This document shows, in pieces, positions 1-9,477 of a stretch of DNA of 64,000 nt (positions are counted from its first letter, which is position 1; the number at the start of each line of letters is the position of its first letter). Origin of the DNA: Chelatococcus asaccharovorans (GTDB lineage Bacteria; Pseudomonadota; Alphaproteobacteria; Rhizobiales; Beijerinckiaceae); contig NZ_QJJK01000004.1 in the NCBI RefSeq assembly GCF_003201475.1, forward strand, positions 194,631 to 258,630, in the 5' to 3' direction. A model generated the notes under the pieces. It was not told the origin of the DNA. It did no database searches and saw only the letters and a list, made by a program, of their open reading frames with translations. A program made the position numbers and the translations under genes.

Positions 1-850
1 TGCGCTCCATGTGCTGCGTGGTTTCGCGGATGCCGAACGGCTGGGTGCGGCCTTGCATCCGGGCCGGAGGCTCCTGATCATTGGCGGGGGTTACATCGGC
101 CTGGAAACCGCAGCAGTTGCGCGCGCCAAGGGGCTTGACGTCACCGTGCTCGAGGCGGCGCCGCGTATCTTGCAACGCGTCGCGGCACCCGAAACGTCAG
201 ACTATTTTCGCGCCCTGCATGTCGAACGCGGCGTGACGATTATCGAGGGCGTATCGATGAAGTCGTTGACCGTTGCCGACGAAGTGAGAACCGTCACCCT
301 GTCCGATGGCCGCCGGCTTGATGCCGACATCGTCGTTCTCGGGATCGGGGTCAGCCCGCGAACCGAGTTGGCGGAACGCGCGGGTATAACCGTCGACAAC
401 GGTATTGTTGTCGACGCGCAGGGCCGCACGTCGGAGCCGAATGTCTGGGCAGTGGGTGATTGTTGTTCGTTCCCCTATCAGGGGCGCAGGATCCGGTTGG
501 AAAGTATACCGAATGCGATTGATCAGGCCGGAGTGGTGGCAGGAGCCTTGCTCGGCGCCGACGAGCGCTACGAAGCTCAGCCCTGGTTCTGGTCGGATCA
601 GTATGAGGTCAAATTGCAGACGGCTGGCCTGAATATTGGATACGACAGGACGATCGTCGCGACGCGCGGTGGCGACAGTCGGTCGTGCGCCGTCTGGTAC
701 TTCCGCGGGGCAACGGCAATCGCGGTGGATGCGATCAACGACGCGAGAACCTACATGGCCGCGCGACGGGCGTTTCAACTGGATAAGGCGCCAACCTACG
801 ACGAGATCGCGCGCGCAACTGCCGAACCCAATTTAAGGCCCGCAGGCTGA
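1..850 (+). CDS. NAD(P)/FAD-dependent ferredoxin (rubredoxin/putidaredoxin-type) reductase, 5' end outside window
   Basis: The protein is a flavin reductase that would pass electrons from NAD(P)H to a ferredoxin serving an oxygenase. The reading frame is open to the window edge (ALHVLRGFADAERL follows from base 2), so the true start lies upstream; the GTG at 11 is internal. Seen here are the NAD-binding glycine motif IGGGYIGLE (about 25 codons in), the second FAD motif VWAVGDC near residue 155, and the C-terminal reductase domain with PWFWSDQY. These match the putidaredoxin/rhodocoxin reductase family, about 400 residues long, of which roughly 280 are visible. It precedes a TTT transporter by about 95 bp, so the partner oxygenase is probably off the left edge. 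The substrate is unknown. Confidence 0.85.
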   Translation, partial: ALHVLRGFADAERLGAALHPGRRLLIIGGGYIGLETAAVARAKGLDVTVLEAAPRILQRVAAPETSDYFRALHVERGVTIIEGVSMKSLTVADEVRTVTLSDGRRLDADIVVLGIGVSPRTELAERAGITVDNGIVVDAQGRTSEPNVWAVGDCCSFPYQGRRIRLESIPNAIDQAGVVAGALLGADERYEAQPWFWSDQYEVKLQTAGLNIGYDRTIVATRGGDSRSCAVWYFRGATAIAVDAINDARTYMAARRAFQLDKAPTYDEIARATAEPNLRPAG

Positions 851-944
851 TGCGTTCACCGGCTGCCTCGGAATGGCAGAAACCCATAGCGTGTCCGTAG
901 CTTGAATAGGCCGGACATTTCAATAACAACCGAGGGAGGGGTCT

Positions 945-1940
945 ATGTCTGTCAAATTTAGTGCTACGCGTCGCGGCGTGATATGCGGAGGAGCGTCCGC
1001 TGGGCTCCTCTCACTGGCGTTGCCTGCGCTCGGTCAGACTGCGTGGCCAGAGCGCGAGGTGAAGGTCATCGTGCCGTTTGCGGCCGGTGGCGGAACAGAT
1101 CTTGTCAGCCGTCTCTTCGCCCAGAAGCTTAGCGACAGGCTCGGAAAGCCCTTTTTTGTAGAGAATATGGCCGGCGGGACGGGTGGATCGATCGGAAGCC
1201 GGGAGCTCGCACGCTCGACTCCTAATGGATATACGATTGGAAGCGGGACCTCATCCGGGATCGTCGCGGCCGCGATAGACCCGGGCCCCTACAATCCTTT
1301 GCGGGATCTCGAGCCTATTTCCCGTTACGGCGCGACGACGATTGTTCTCGTCGTCAGTCCGTCGATGCCTGTCCGCACGTTCGCCGAGTTCGTGGCATAT
1401 GCGAAAACGAAGCCGGGCCTCACATATGCGTCGTCGGGCATCGGCAGTGCCAATCATCTGACTGGCGTCATGCTGGCAAAGCAGGCCGGACTTGAGTTGA
1501 CGCATGTGCCCTATAAGGGCGAAGGAGCGGCAATTACCGACGTGTTGTCGGGAACTGTCGACATGATCTTCGTCAGCCTCCCTCTTGGGAGGGTGCATAT
1601 GGAATCGGCCGCCTTGCGCCCGCTGGCGATAACTTCGGCGCAGCGGTTCCCGATGTTCCCCGATCTGCCGACCTTCGTCGAACTGGGTTTCGCCGATTTG
1701 ATCGTTGAGGCTTGGTATGGGCTATATGTGCCGAAGGGAACGCCCGACGCCATCCGTGACAAGCTGGTCGCTGAAATTTCGGCGATACGCCGCGATGAGG
1801 CTGTTCTGAAGCAACTGATCGAACAGTTCACCTTCGACGCGCGCGGGCAGGACGATCCTGAGAAATTCCGCGCTTATATGGAGGCGGAACTTGCACGCTT
1901 CCGCGCTGCAGCCCTGGCTGCCGGGCTGGCCAAAAGCTAA
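945..1940 (+). CDS. tripartite tricarboxylate transporter (TTT) substrate-binding protein, Bug/TctC family
   Basis: This is a periplasmic solute receptor of 331 residues, the usual family length. The N-terminus carries an arginine pair followed by a hydrophobic run and ALG cleavage region, so export by Tat or Sec is likely. Family hallmarks are WPEREVKVIVPFAAGG at the start of the mature protein, followed by GKPFFVENMAGG and HVPYKGEG in the ligand-binding loops. The ATG at 945 has a strong ribosome site (GGGAGGGG). The tctB-like gene follows within 20 bp and tctA overlaps that, so all three form one operon. Bug receptors bind carboxylates such as citrate, tricarballylate or aromatic acids; the ligand cannot be read from sequence. 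Confidence 0.93.
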   Translation: MSVKFSATRRGVICGGASAGLLSLALPALGQTAWPEREVKVIVPFAAGGGTDLVSRLFAQKLSDRLGKPFFVENMAGGTGGSIGSRELARSTPNGYTIGSGTSSGIVAAAIDPGPYNPLRDLEPISRYGATTIVLVVSPSMPVRTFAEFVAYAKTKPGLTYASSGIGSANHLTGVMLAKQAGLELTHVPYKGEGAAITDVLSGTVDMIFVSLPLGRVHMESAALRPLAITSAQRFPMFPDLPTFVELGFADLIVEAWYGLYVPKGTPDAIRDKLVAEISAIRRDEAVLKQLIEQFTFDARGQDDPEKFRAYMEAELARFRAAALAAGLAKS

Positions 1941-1959
1941 GCTCGCCAGGAGATACCGC

Positions 1960-2409
1960 ATGCACCGACACGATATTGGCGATCTTGCCGGCGGCGTGGC
2001 TCTTGTGCTGTTTGGGCTCGCTGGCACAGCTTATACTTTGCTTCACTACGAAGTCGGCACCATCCGGATGATGGGTCCTGGGATGGTGCCCAGTTGCGTT
2101 GGGATATTAATCGCGATCCTCGGTGCATGCGTGGCGTTGCCGGCGTGGTCGCGATCGCAAAGCGCGCCGAAGATTGCTTGGCGCGCCGTCATCTACGTGT
2201 CGGCCGGTGTGGCCGCTTTCACGGCCACGGTGAGGTCATTCGGCATCGGCCCTGCAATCTTCCTGCTGACGGTGATCTCGGCGAGGGCCGACAGGGAGGC
2301 GAGCCTGACGGCCGTGCTGATGCTGGGGGTCGGTTTGGCGCTGGGTGGGTTCGCGCTGTTTCGCTATGCTCTGAACATCCCGCTGCCATTCCTGTTGGTG
2401 CCAGAATGA
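1960..2409 (+). CDS. tctB: TTT transporter small membrane subunit TctB
   Basis: This is a 149-residue membrane protein with four predicted hydrophobic helices, the length and topology of TctB, the small subunit that stabilises the TctA channel. The ATG at 1960 is chosen because an AGGAGA ribosome site lies directly before it; the reading frame extends further upstream only through the end of the receptor gene. Its stop overlaps the start of tctA (ATGA), indicating translational coupling. Sequence conservation in TctB is low, so identification rests on position, size and the GPGMVPS motif at the second helix. Confidence 0.85.
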   Translation: MHRHDIGDLAGGVALVLFGLAGTAYTLLHYEVGTIRMMGPGMVPSCVGILIAILGACVALPAWSRSQSAPKIAWRAVIYVSAGVAAFTATVRSFGIGPAIFLLTVISARADREASLTAVLMLGVGLALGGFALFRYALNIPLPFLLVPE

Positions 2410-3920
2410 GCGGCGACCTCACTTCAAATATCCTCCTCGGACTGCAAACGGCTCTTCAGCCTGACAATTTGTGGTTCTGTTTCCTCGGCGTCCTGCTCGG
2501 CACGATCATCGGCGTCGTTCCCGGGATTGGGGCGCTGACCGCAATCGCCATGCTGTTTCCGATCACTCTGCACCTTCAGCCGACGTCCGCAATCATCATG
2601 CTGGCGGGCATCTTCTACGGGTCGAGCTATGGTGGTTCCACCGCCTCGATCCTGCTCAACGTGCCGGGCGACCCGAACGCGGCAGCGACCTGTCTGGACG
2701 GTTACCCCATGGCCCGGCAGGGACGCGCGGGTGTCGCGCTCACACTTGTTGCGGGCGGCTCCTTCATTGGGGGATCCGTTGGCATCCTGCTGATGATGGC
2801 CTTCTCCCCGCTGCTCGCCAGCCTCGCGCTGAAATTCGGGCCACCGGAGTATTTTGCGCTGATGACCTTGGGTCTTCTTGCGGCCGCCATCATCAGCGAG
2901 GGGTCGATGGTGAAAGGGCTTGCCATGGTGCTCCTGGGCATCTTCCTGGGGACCATCGGGACGGATGTCTATACCGGAATCGAGCGCTTCACCTTCGGTA
3001 GCCCCAGTTTGACCGACGGCATTTCGATGGTCGCCGTGACGATGGGTCTGTTCGGCATCTCGGAAGTTTATGCCACTGCGACGGATCGAGCCGAGAATGT
3101 GGCGAGGCAATCGAAGATTACGTTCCGTTCGATGCTCCCGACTTGGGATGACATCCGTCGGGCGGCTCCTGCCGCACTGCGTGGAACTGGAGTTGGCGCG
3201 ATCCTGGGCATTTTGCCTGGCGCAGGCAGTACAATCGCTGCCTTCATGTCGTATTCATTGGAAAAGCGGCTTAGCAAAGATCCCTCGCGATTTGGCCGTG
3301 GCGCAGTCGAGGGTGTGACGGCGCCGGAAGCGGCGAACAATGCCGCAGACCAAACGGCGTTCATTCCGACCCTCACTCTCGGTATCCCGGGCAAACCCAC
3401 GATGGCGATTATCATGGGGGCCTTGATGATCCACGGGATCCAGCCTGGACCGCTCATGTTGACGCAGAAGCCCGATCTGTTCTGGGGCCTGGTGATGAGC
3501 TTCTGGGTTGGAAACTTGTTGCTCCTCGTCCTGAATCTTCCCCTCATCGGAATATGGATCAGGCTCCTCACGATTCCATACAAGCTTCTATTTCCCGCCA
3601 TTCTCGTTTTCATTTGCCTCGGTGTTTACAGCGTAAACCGAAATCCGTTCGAGGTTTGGACAGTTCTGGCGTTCGGCGGACTTGGCTATGTCATGCGGTT
3701 GTACGGCTTTCCGATCGCCGCGCTCCTGTTGGGGTTCGTTCTCGGTCCGATGGTGGAAGAGAACTTCCGTCGCACGATGATTATCGCTCGCGGAAGCCCT
3801 GCGATATTCATTGAACGTCCGTTGAGCGCGGCGATTCTCGTTCTCGCGGTGCTGGCGGTGGGTATTGCGGTGTTTTCAGGGCTGAAGCGAAGGCGAGCGG
3901 CTTTTCCTGTCGCGGAATGA
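2406..3920 (+). CDS. tctA: TTT transporter large membrane subunit TctA
   Basis: This is the 504-residue polytopic channel subunit of the tripartite tricarboxylate transporter. The family signature is clear: GVVPGIGALTAIAMLFP near residue 40, YGGSTASILLNVPGDPNA near 80, and GILPGAGSTIAAFMSY near 265, the two inverted repeats of the family. The ATG at 2406 overlaps the tctB stop; an open frame from 2094 exists but would duplicate the tctB region and is not used. The operon ends here. Uptake is expected to be proton- or sodium-driven and receptor-dependent. Confidence 0.94.
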   Translation: MSGDLTSNILLGLQTALQPDNLWFCFLGVLLGTIIGVVPGIGALTAIAMLFPITLHLQPTSAIIMLAGIFYGSSYGGSTASILLNVPGDPNAAATCLDGYPMARQGRAGVALTLVAGGSFIGGSVGILLMMAFSPLLASLALKFGPPEYFALMTLGLLAAAIISEGSMVKGLAMVLLGIFLGTIGTDVYTGIERFTFGSPSLTDGISMVAVTMGLFGISEVYATATDRAENVARQSKITFRSMLPTWDDIRRAAPAALRGTGVGAILGILPGAGSTIAAFMSYSLEKRLSKDPSRFGRGAVEGVTAPEAANNAADQTAFIPTLTLGIPGKPTMAIIMGALMIHGIQPGPLMLTQKPDLFWGLVMSFWVGNLLLLVLNLPLIGIWIRLLTIPYKLLFPAILVFICLGVYSVNRNPFEVWTVLAFGGLGYVMRLYGFPIAALLLGFVLGPMVEENFRRTMIIARGSPAIFIERPLSAAILVLAVLAVGIAVFSGLKRRRAAFPVAE

Positions 3921-4629
3921 ATCCCTGATTGTTCGCAGAAGCCTAATGGTTTGGAATGTTCCCTCATATGGAGAAGCGGAAAACGCAACGCCTTGAGTTT
4001 GTGCCAAGGGCCAATATGCGGGTGCTCTTCGTGAGTTATGGGGGATTAGAGTCTGCGAGGGTGACGCGGGCGATCGGGCCGTCGGCGAAGACGCTGGCGA
4101 CCGTCTGGGCGGAGGCGGGGCCGAGTTCGGCGCCATTGTGGACGAAGCCGATGGCAGCGAAGAGCGTCCGGATGACGAGGACGAGCCGCTCACTCGAGAG
4201 ATCGCTCACATTCGTGCGATGCGTTAACGCTTCGGGCGCGTTCTGCATAGGCTCACCATCTCGCTTCCGACGGCCGCTCCCGGGAGGGGTTCCGTCGCGA
4301 AACTTCCAACTGCGGCGCGTAAGGCCGGCGGACATCGGGCCGGAGGAGGAAGTTCAGTTATATTCGCACCAGTGATAGAGTTTATATCCCCTTTGAATTC
4401 GCGGATATCCGTAAGTGTGCCATTGTGATGCAGTTGGCTTCACTGCGTGGGCCGACAAAAAGGGGGAAATGTTTGAGGAGGTTCGGCGCGCTCCCAACTC
4501 GCAAGCCGAGGGAATTGATACCGGCGCAGGCCACATGGAATTTGCCTATCCCGGAACGCATTGCCGCGTTGAACTCCCCCAGAAAACAACTCCAGCAGAA
4601 TGCGGATCAAACAACCGCCAGAGGGCTAA
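3921..4629. other. 709-bp stretch without a recognisable gene
   Basis: Only short overlapping frames occur here. A minus-strand frame at 4036-4335 has a partly protein-like C-terminus but no family that I recognise. The A/T-rich part near 4360-4420 is the likely promoter region for the downstream hydrolase-transporter operon. No operator is evident. Confidence 0.5.
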
Positions 4630-4809
4630 ATGTCTGATAGTACTCCGCCTATGACCACGCCAAATTCCGCTGACTTGCAGGCGTTGCGAAGCCGGGCGCA
4701 CTACGCGGTGCTCAAGGCGAACAAAGTGCTGGTGTTAAGGGGGTGGGACGATCCCGTCTATGTTGCCTGCCGGCAGGCGCTGGATTCAGTCATGATATTA
4801 CTGAACTAG
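4630..4809 (+). pseudogene. 5' part of the C45 hydrolase gene, ended by an in-frame TAG
   Basis: An ATG at 4630 with a GAGGG site 5 bp upstream opens a 59-codon frame ending in TAG at 4807-4809. The frame is the same as that of the hydrolase starting at 4822, and reading through the TAG gives a continuous protein-like sequence (residues RGWDDPVYVACRQ, then after the stop AKWELGRTDG). This suggests that the ancestral gene began here and acquired a nonsense codon. Alternatives are a real short leader peptide coupled to the hydrolase, or an error in the sequence. Frame identity and spacing are seen directly; the interpretation is inference. Confidence 0.6.
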
Positions 4810-4821
4810 GCGAAGTGGGAG

Positions 4822-6807
4822 TTGGGCCGCACGGACGGGACTTACGCCGATTTCCAGTCGGAAGGCGACAAGGCCTGGAATGCGCTCGATATCGCGGGGC
4901 AATTCGAGAGTGTTCGCGCCCATGCGGAAAGAATCGCTGCCGATTGTCTAGAAGGTCGCGCACCGAACGTTCTGCCAGTTTGCGAGCTTGAAGCACGCGG
5001 GACCGAGATTCAGTTCGCAGCTGACGTCCCTCTTGTTCCTTCCATCTGCCCGGTCGTGATACTTGCCGGTTCCAACTACGACATGGGACGCCAGTACGCC
5101 CGACAGGTCATCGAGATCTATGGCGGATGGATTTTTCGCCGTCAGGCACAGCGGAGCTTCTCTGAGGACGAGAGGCGCGAAATGGCTCGGTGGGAAGAGC
5201 AACTCGCGACCTATATGCCCGAGATTCTGGACTTCGTCCGCGGTTGGGCAGAAGGCGCAGGCGATGCGGGCGTTCCGATGAGCTACGAACAGGTTCTCGC
5301 GATCTGGACCGGCACGCTTCCCCCGTCACGCAGTGTGCGCCCGATGGCTCTTGCGCTGACCGACACCCATAATAAGATCACCACTGCCGCCTATCTTGGG
5401 GTCAGCACCGCCACCCTTGACCATGATGATATGTGCAGCGGCGCCTGTGCATGGGGAGAAGCGACGCCAGACGGCAAACTGGTGGCCGGCGCGACCACCG
5501 ATCACGATTGCACCTTTCAGGCGACCATCGTCGCCTATCCAGAACGCGGCAACAGCTTCATTTACACCCCGTTCTCGGTGAACGGTTCCATTCCGGTGCT
5601 TGGGCGCTTCTTCATGGCCGGCCATCCGGGAATGAACAGCAAGGGTTTGGCCTATGTGCACCATGGCGGCGCCAATACCGGCGAGCCCCGTGAGCAATGG
5701 GGATACGGGGTGCGTCGCGGCCCGGCGACGTTTCACCTGATGCAGTTCGCAGCGAGCGCGGTCGAAGCGCGGGATATCCAGATCGGCTGGCCAGTCGGCG
5801 ATACTGCAATCTCGCTTGGTACCGCTGGAGGGCTTTTCGCGGATGCACGATATGGTTGCTCGATCGAGGCTCGGGCCGGCAGCCCTGATAATCCCGACCC
5901 GATCATTCGTGAAGGGACCTATGACGCGTTGGGCCGGAGCTATTCCTTTCTCTACGCGACTAACAACGCTCTTGATCCCCGCTCACGATGGCTGAACGCC
6001 GCTCCCGCGCAGGGATGCCGATATAGTCTCGCTGGAGGGTGGCATACCTTTGACCCCAGCGCGATCTTCTCAGGCGATGCTGGCGAAGCTTTTCGCCGGC
6101 TCAGTTCGAAGAACAGCGAGGGCCGCAATCGCCAATTCTATGCATCGCTGATGCTTGGCTATGGCCGGATCGACGCCAGCTACATGACGACGGTCTATCG
6201 TCAGACCGGCTCTATTCCCGCCGGAGATTATGACGAGGTCTGCGCCGCCTGGCACAAGGGTGCGCAATGGGATTGTTCCGCTGCTCATCGCGCCAATGCC
6301 TTTACCGTGGTGATGGAACCCGCCGCTGATGGTACCGGACGGTACCACGCCTGTGTGGGACCGGCGGATCGCGCGCTGGCCTGTCGCGACCCAGGACATG
6401 GGTACTATTACTACGACGAGACAAATGCCTTCTGGACTTTGACCCTGGCGGACACGCCAGAACAACTGGTTGCCGATGCGGGGAATACCGCCCGGAGAGA
6501 GATCCTGCGGGCTGGCCGCATGCTGGACCATCTTGCGGTCGGCTTCGCAGGCAAGGCGCTGCTGAGCCGGTATCTTGATCTCGCGCATATCTCGCTACAA
6601 AAGGCTGACGATTTATGCACTGGCGCTGATCTGCCTGACCGTGACTCGAAGCTGGCGCATCTCGCGAAGATTACGCGATATTTCACGCGCGCACAGGTCC
6701 GCGCCAGACAAGTCATCGAGGCGATTGAGCCGCCGCCCACGGACCCGAAAACATTGATCACGCCTCCTGTTGCCGGGGCCGCGATATACAATCGGGAGGC
6801 AGTGTGA
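4822..6807 (+). CDS. C45-family autoproteolytic acyltransferase/hydrolase (Ntn fold)
   Basis: The protein belongs to the penicillin acyl-CoA:6-APA acyltransferase/linear amide hydrolase superfamily, whose self-cleaving enzymes split or transfer amide-linked acyl groups. The frame from a TTG at 4822 has 661 residues. The catalytic region is DDMCSGACAWGEAT; Cys about 205, which aligns with the usual nucleophile, is preceded by Met rather than the Gly common at the cleavage site. Downstream blocks SVNGSIPVLGRFFMAGHPG and AYVHHGGAN fit the Ntn core. The start is uncertain because an in-frame amber codon 13 bp upstream separates it from a better start at 4630. Its stop overlaps the start of a peptide-binding protein, so it probably processes an amide or peptide imported by that ABC system. 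Confidence 0.75.
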   Translation: MGRTDGTYADFQSEGDKAWNALDIAGQFESVRAHAERIAADCLEGRAPNVLPVCELEARGTEIQFAADVPLVPSICPVVILAGSNYDMGRQYARQVIEIYGGWIFRRQAQRSFSEDERREMARWEEQLATYMPEILDFVRGWAEGAGDAGVPMSYEQVLAIWTGTLPPSRSVRPMALALTDTHNKITTAAYLGVSTATLDHDDMCSGACAWGEATPDGKLVAGATTDHDCTFQATIVAYPERGNSFIYTPFSVNGSIPVLGRFFMAGHPGMNSKGLAYVHHGGANTGEPREQWGYGVRRGPATFHLMQFAASAVEARDIQIGWPVGDTAISLGTAGGLFADARYGCSIEARAGSPDNPDPIIREGTYDALGRSYSFLYATNNALDPRSRWLNAAPAQGCRYSLAGGWHTFDPSAIFSGDAGEAFRRLSSKNSEGRNRQFYASLMLGYGRIDASYMTTVYRQTGSIPAGDYDEVCAAWHKGAQWDCSAAHRANAFTVVMEPAADGTGRYHACVGPADRALACRDPGHGYYYYDETNAFWTLTLADTPEQLVADAGNTARREILRAGRMLDHLAVGFAGKALLSRYLDLAHISLQKADDLCTGADLPDRDSKLAHLAKITRYFTRAQVRARQVIEAIEPPPTDPKTLITPPVAGAAIYNREAV

Positions 6808-8384
6808 TGCGCGTAGCCAAGTTTTCCTTACATACAATTCGAGCTATATTCCTGTTGTTGATCCTCGGCTGCCCCATACAGGGATTTTCGCAGGAGCTTC
6901 GCGTCGGGGTGCAGGTCGGGCCAACCACGCTTGATCCTCACTTCTTTAACTACTTTGCCAATATTGGAAATCTCGGCAATATATACGAGGCGCTCGTCAC
7001 TGAAGACAGAGAGGGCAAGATCCAGCCGCAACTCGCGACCTCGTGGGAGACCGTCACGCCGACCGAATGGCTGTTCCATCTGCGCGAGGGCGTAAAATTC
7101 CACAATGGCGCGGCTTTTGGCGCGCAGGATGTCGCGTTCTCGATCGCTCGGACAAAGACCGTCCAGGGATCTCCCGGCTCGTTCGTGACTTTTACGGCGC
7201 AAATCAAGGCTGTGGAAGTCATCGGCCCGCTAACCCTCAAGATTACTACTTTTTCCCCAGCGCCATATTTTCTGTTCGACCTGGCACGGGTATTTATCGT
7301 CAGTGCCGGATCGTCTGCCGCCAGTACTGCGGAATACAACCAGGGCACTGCGGCGATCGGCACCGGCCCCTTCCGCTCCGCAAGCTGGTCACAGAATGCG
7401 GAATGGATGCTTCAGCGCAATGATGCCTGGTGGGGGGCAGCGCCGCCTTGGGCGTCTGTTCGCGTTCGCATCATACCCAATGATGCCGCGCGTGTGGCCG
7501 CCCTGCTGGCCAAGGACGTCGACTTGATCGATCGTGTGCCATCATCGGACATGGCACGGCTGGAAGCCAGCAAGCAGTTCGCGGTTTCATCTCGCCCCGG
7601 GCTGGAAGTATTTGTGCTCAACATCGATACCCAGCGAGAAACGTCGCCCTTCGCTCGGGCCCCGACATCGGGGCAGACAAAAAACCCGCTGCGCGAGCCC
7701 GCGATACGCCGTGCACTCTCGTTGGCGATCAACCGGAAACTTCTCGTCGATCGCGTTTTCGAGCAGAGTGCGGTGCCCGCGTTCGAACTGTCCGATGTCG
7801 GTGATCAGGAGAGGACGGGACTTGCACCGCAGGATTATGATCCGGTTCAGGCAAAGGCTTTGCTCGCCGAAGGCGGATTTCCCGATGGCTTCGAGCTGAC
7901 CCTTCATGGCTTTTCGGGTGTGATTGCCGGTGATGTGCAGCTTATTCAGGGCGTGGCGCAGTTCTTTTCGCGCGTCGGCGTGAAGACACGCGTTGAGACC
8001 ATGCCCCCAACCGTTCTTTTTCCTGGCGCCAGCCGTGGTGAATGGAGCATTTATCTGACCGGTTCAACCACGCCATATGCTATTGCGCCCTATAAGTTCT
8101 TCGTGATGACCCCTAATCCAGACAAAGGATATGGTTCAGGCAATCGGCTTCGCTTTTCCAATGATCGTCTGGATGACGTGTTGAGCAAGGCTCTCGTGAC
8201 GATGGATGCCACCGAACGTCTAGGGCTGATCAAGCAGGCCGCGACATTGGTTCGGGAACTCGCTCCGGTCATACCCTTGTTCCATCCTGTCTATAGCTGG
8301 GCATCGAACCGCGAGGTTGCCGACTACGAGGCCTGGGCCCTTCCCTTTACGCGGGTCATGTACGCGCGCCCGACTGCGAGATAG
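6807..8384 (+). CDS. dipeptide/oligopeptide ABC importer, substrate-binding protein (SBP_bac_5 family)
   Basis: This is a 525-residue periplasmic receptor with a Sec signal peptide (hydrophobic run ILGCPIQGFS before QELRVG). Typical family 5 motifs are TTLDPHFF at the start of the mature domain, the LREGVKFHNGAAF loop, and the repeated NPLREPAIRRALSLAINR helix near residue 300. The ATG at 6807 overlaps the stop of the C45 hydrolase and has a GGGAGG site. Two permeases and two ATPases follow in the same direction. The ligand is unknown; the linked hydrolase suggests an N-acylated amino acid, small peptide or amide. Confidence 0.92.
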   Translation: MRVAKFSLHTIRAIFLLLILGCPIQGFSQELRVGVQVGPTTLDPHFFNYFANIGNLGNIYEALVTEDREGKIQPQLATSWETVTPTEWLFHLREGVKFHNGAAFGAQDVAFSIARTKTVQGSPGSFVTFTAQIKAVEVIGPLTLKITTFSPAPYFLFDLARVFIVSAGSSAASTAEYNQGTAAIGTGPFRSASWSQNAEWMLQRNDAWWGAAPPWASVRVRIIPNDAARVAALLAKDVDLIDRVPSSDMARLEASKQFAVSSRPGLEVFVLNIDTQRETSPFARAPTSGQTKNPLREPAIRRALSLAINRKLLVDRVFEQSAVPAFELSDVGDQERTGLAPQDYDPVQAKALLAEGGFPDGFELTLHGFSGVIAGDVQLIQGVAQFFSRVGVKTRVETMPPTVLFPGASRGEWSIYLTGSTTPYAIAPYKFFVMTPNPDKGYGSGNRLRFSNDRLDDVLSKALVTMDATERLGLIKQAATLVRELAPVIPLFHPVYSWASNREVADYEAWALPFTRVMYARPTAR

Positions 8385-8502
8385 TTGCTACCCGCGCTTG
8401 TTGAAGCCGCGGCCACCGCTTTGGGACAGTCCGAGGTCCCAACAACACAGTTGCGGATTGAGATAATCAATTAAATATCCGCGTGTTCAGGCAGGCGTGT
8501 AC

Positions 8503-9477
8503 ATGATGACTTGGCTTCTGCGGCGCCTCGTCCAGGCGCTGTTTATTGTCCTGGCGATGACGATTATCGTCTTCGTCGGTGTGAACGTGATCGGCGATCC
8601 CGTCGATGTCCTGATCCCCCCGGATGCCGACCAAGCGGAACGGGCTCGCGCAATGGTCGCTCTCGGCCTCGACAAGCCGCTATGGGAGCAATATCTGCGC
8701 TTCCTGCTCGGCGTGTTGCAAGGCGATCTCGGCCGCAGCTTCGTCTATAATGAGCCGGCGCTCCAGTTGATCGGAAGTCGTCTGCCGGCGACCATGGAAT
8801 TGGCAGTTACGGCCGTTCTGCTCTCCATCGTTGTCGGTATTCCGCTCGGAATGTTTGCCGGGCTGAAGCCGGATTCTTGGCTCGCGCGCGCTATCATGGC
8901 GGGTTCCATTCTCGGCTTTTCGCTACCGACATTCTGGGTCGGGCTGATGCTGATCATGGTTTTTGCTGTGCAATTGGGCTGGCTGCCGAGCACCGGACGA
9001 GGAGAGACCGCGGCGCTATTTGGGGTGCAATGGTCCTTCCTCACCCGCGACGGACTGGCCCATATGATCCTGCCGGCACTCAATCTCGCGCTTGGCAATA
9101 TAGCGCTGGTGCTGCGGCTGACGCGCGCCGGTGTACGCGAGCATCTGCAGCTGGAATATGTGAAGTTCGCGCGTGCAAAAGGGCTGTCTCCGGCGCGGGT
9201 GCTGTTCGTTCATGTCATGAAGAACATCATGATCCCGATCGTAACGGTGATCGGACTGGAGTTCGGCAGTGTCATCGCTTTTGCGGTTGTCACGGAGACC
9301 GTGTTTGCCTGGCCCGGCATGGGTAAACTCATCATCGACAGCATCAACGTGCTCGATAGACCGGTCATTGTCGCCTACCTGATGGTGATTGTGTTCCTTT
9401 TCGTGGCCATCAACCTGCTGGTTGACCTGCTTTACACAGTATTGGATCCCCGCGTGCGGCTGGAGACGAGGGAATGA
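8503..9477 (+). CDS. ABC importer permease, DppB/OppB type
   Basis: This is a 324-residue integral membrane protein, the first of the permease pair. The N-terminus (MMTWLLRRLVQALF) enters a first helix, followed by the periplasmic region and five further helices. The EAA loop contacting the ATPases is visible as the segment around ARAKGLSPARVLFVHVMKN, ending in the conserved ETVFAWPGMG. The start ATG at 8503 or 8506 is preferred over an in-frame GTG at 8497. A gap of about 118 bp separates it from the receptor gene, and its stop overlaps the next permease (ATGA). Confidence 0.92.
   Translation: MMTWLLRRLVQALFIVLAMTIIVFVGVNVIGDPVDVLIPPDADQAERARAMVALGLDKPLWEQYLRFLLGVLQGDLGRSFVYNEPALQLIGSRLPATMELAVTAVLLSIVVGIPLGMFAGLKPDSWLARAIMAGSILGFSLPTFWVGLMLIMVFAVQLGWLPSTGRGETAALFGVQWSFLTRDGLAHMILPALNLALGNIALVLRLTRAGVREHLQLEYVKFARAKGLSPARVLFVHVMKNIMIPIVTVIGLEFGSVIAFAVVTETVFAWPGMGKLIIDSINVLDRPVIVAYLMVIVFLFVAINLLVDLLYTVLDPRVRLETRE

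Noticed and set aside
2094-2405. Upstream extension of tctA to 2094
   Set aside because: The extension lies wholly within tctB in another frame; the ATGA overlap at 2406 gives the family length.
4036-4335. 99-codon minus-strand frame
   Set aside because: Its C-terminal half looks faintly protein-like, but no family is recognised and no ribosome site or coupled neighbour supports it.
4807-4809. TAG as a pyrrolysine or other recoded codon
   Set aside because: No pyrrolysine system is expected in this group and no recoding element is visible; a nonsense mutation or readthrough is simpler.
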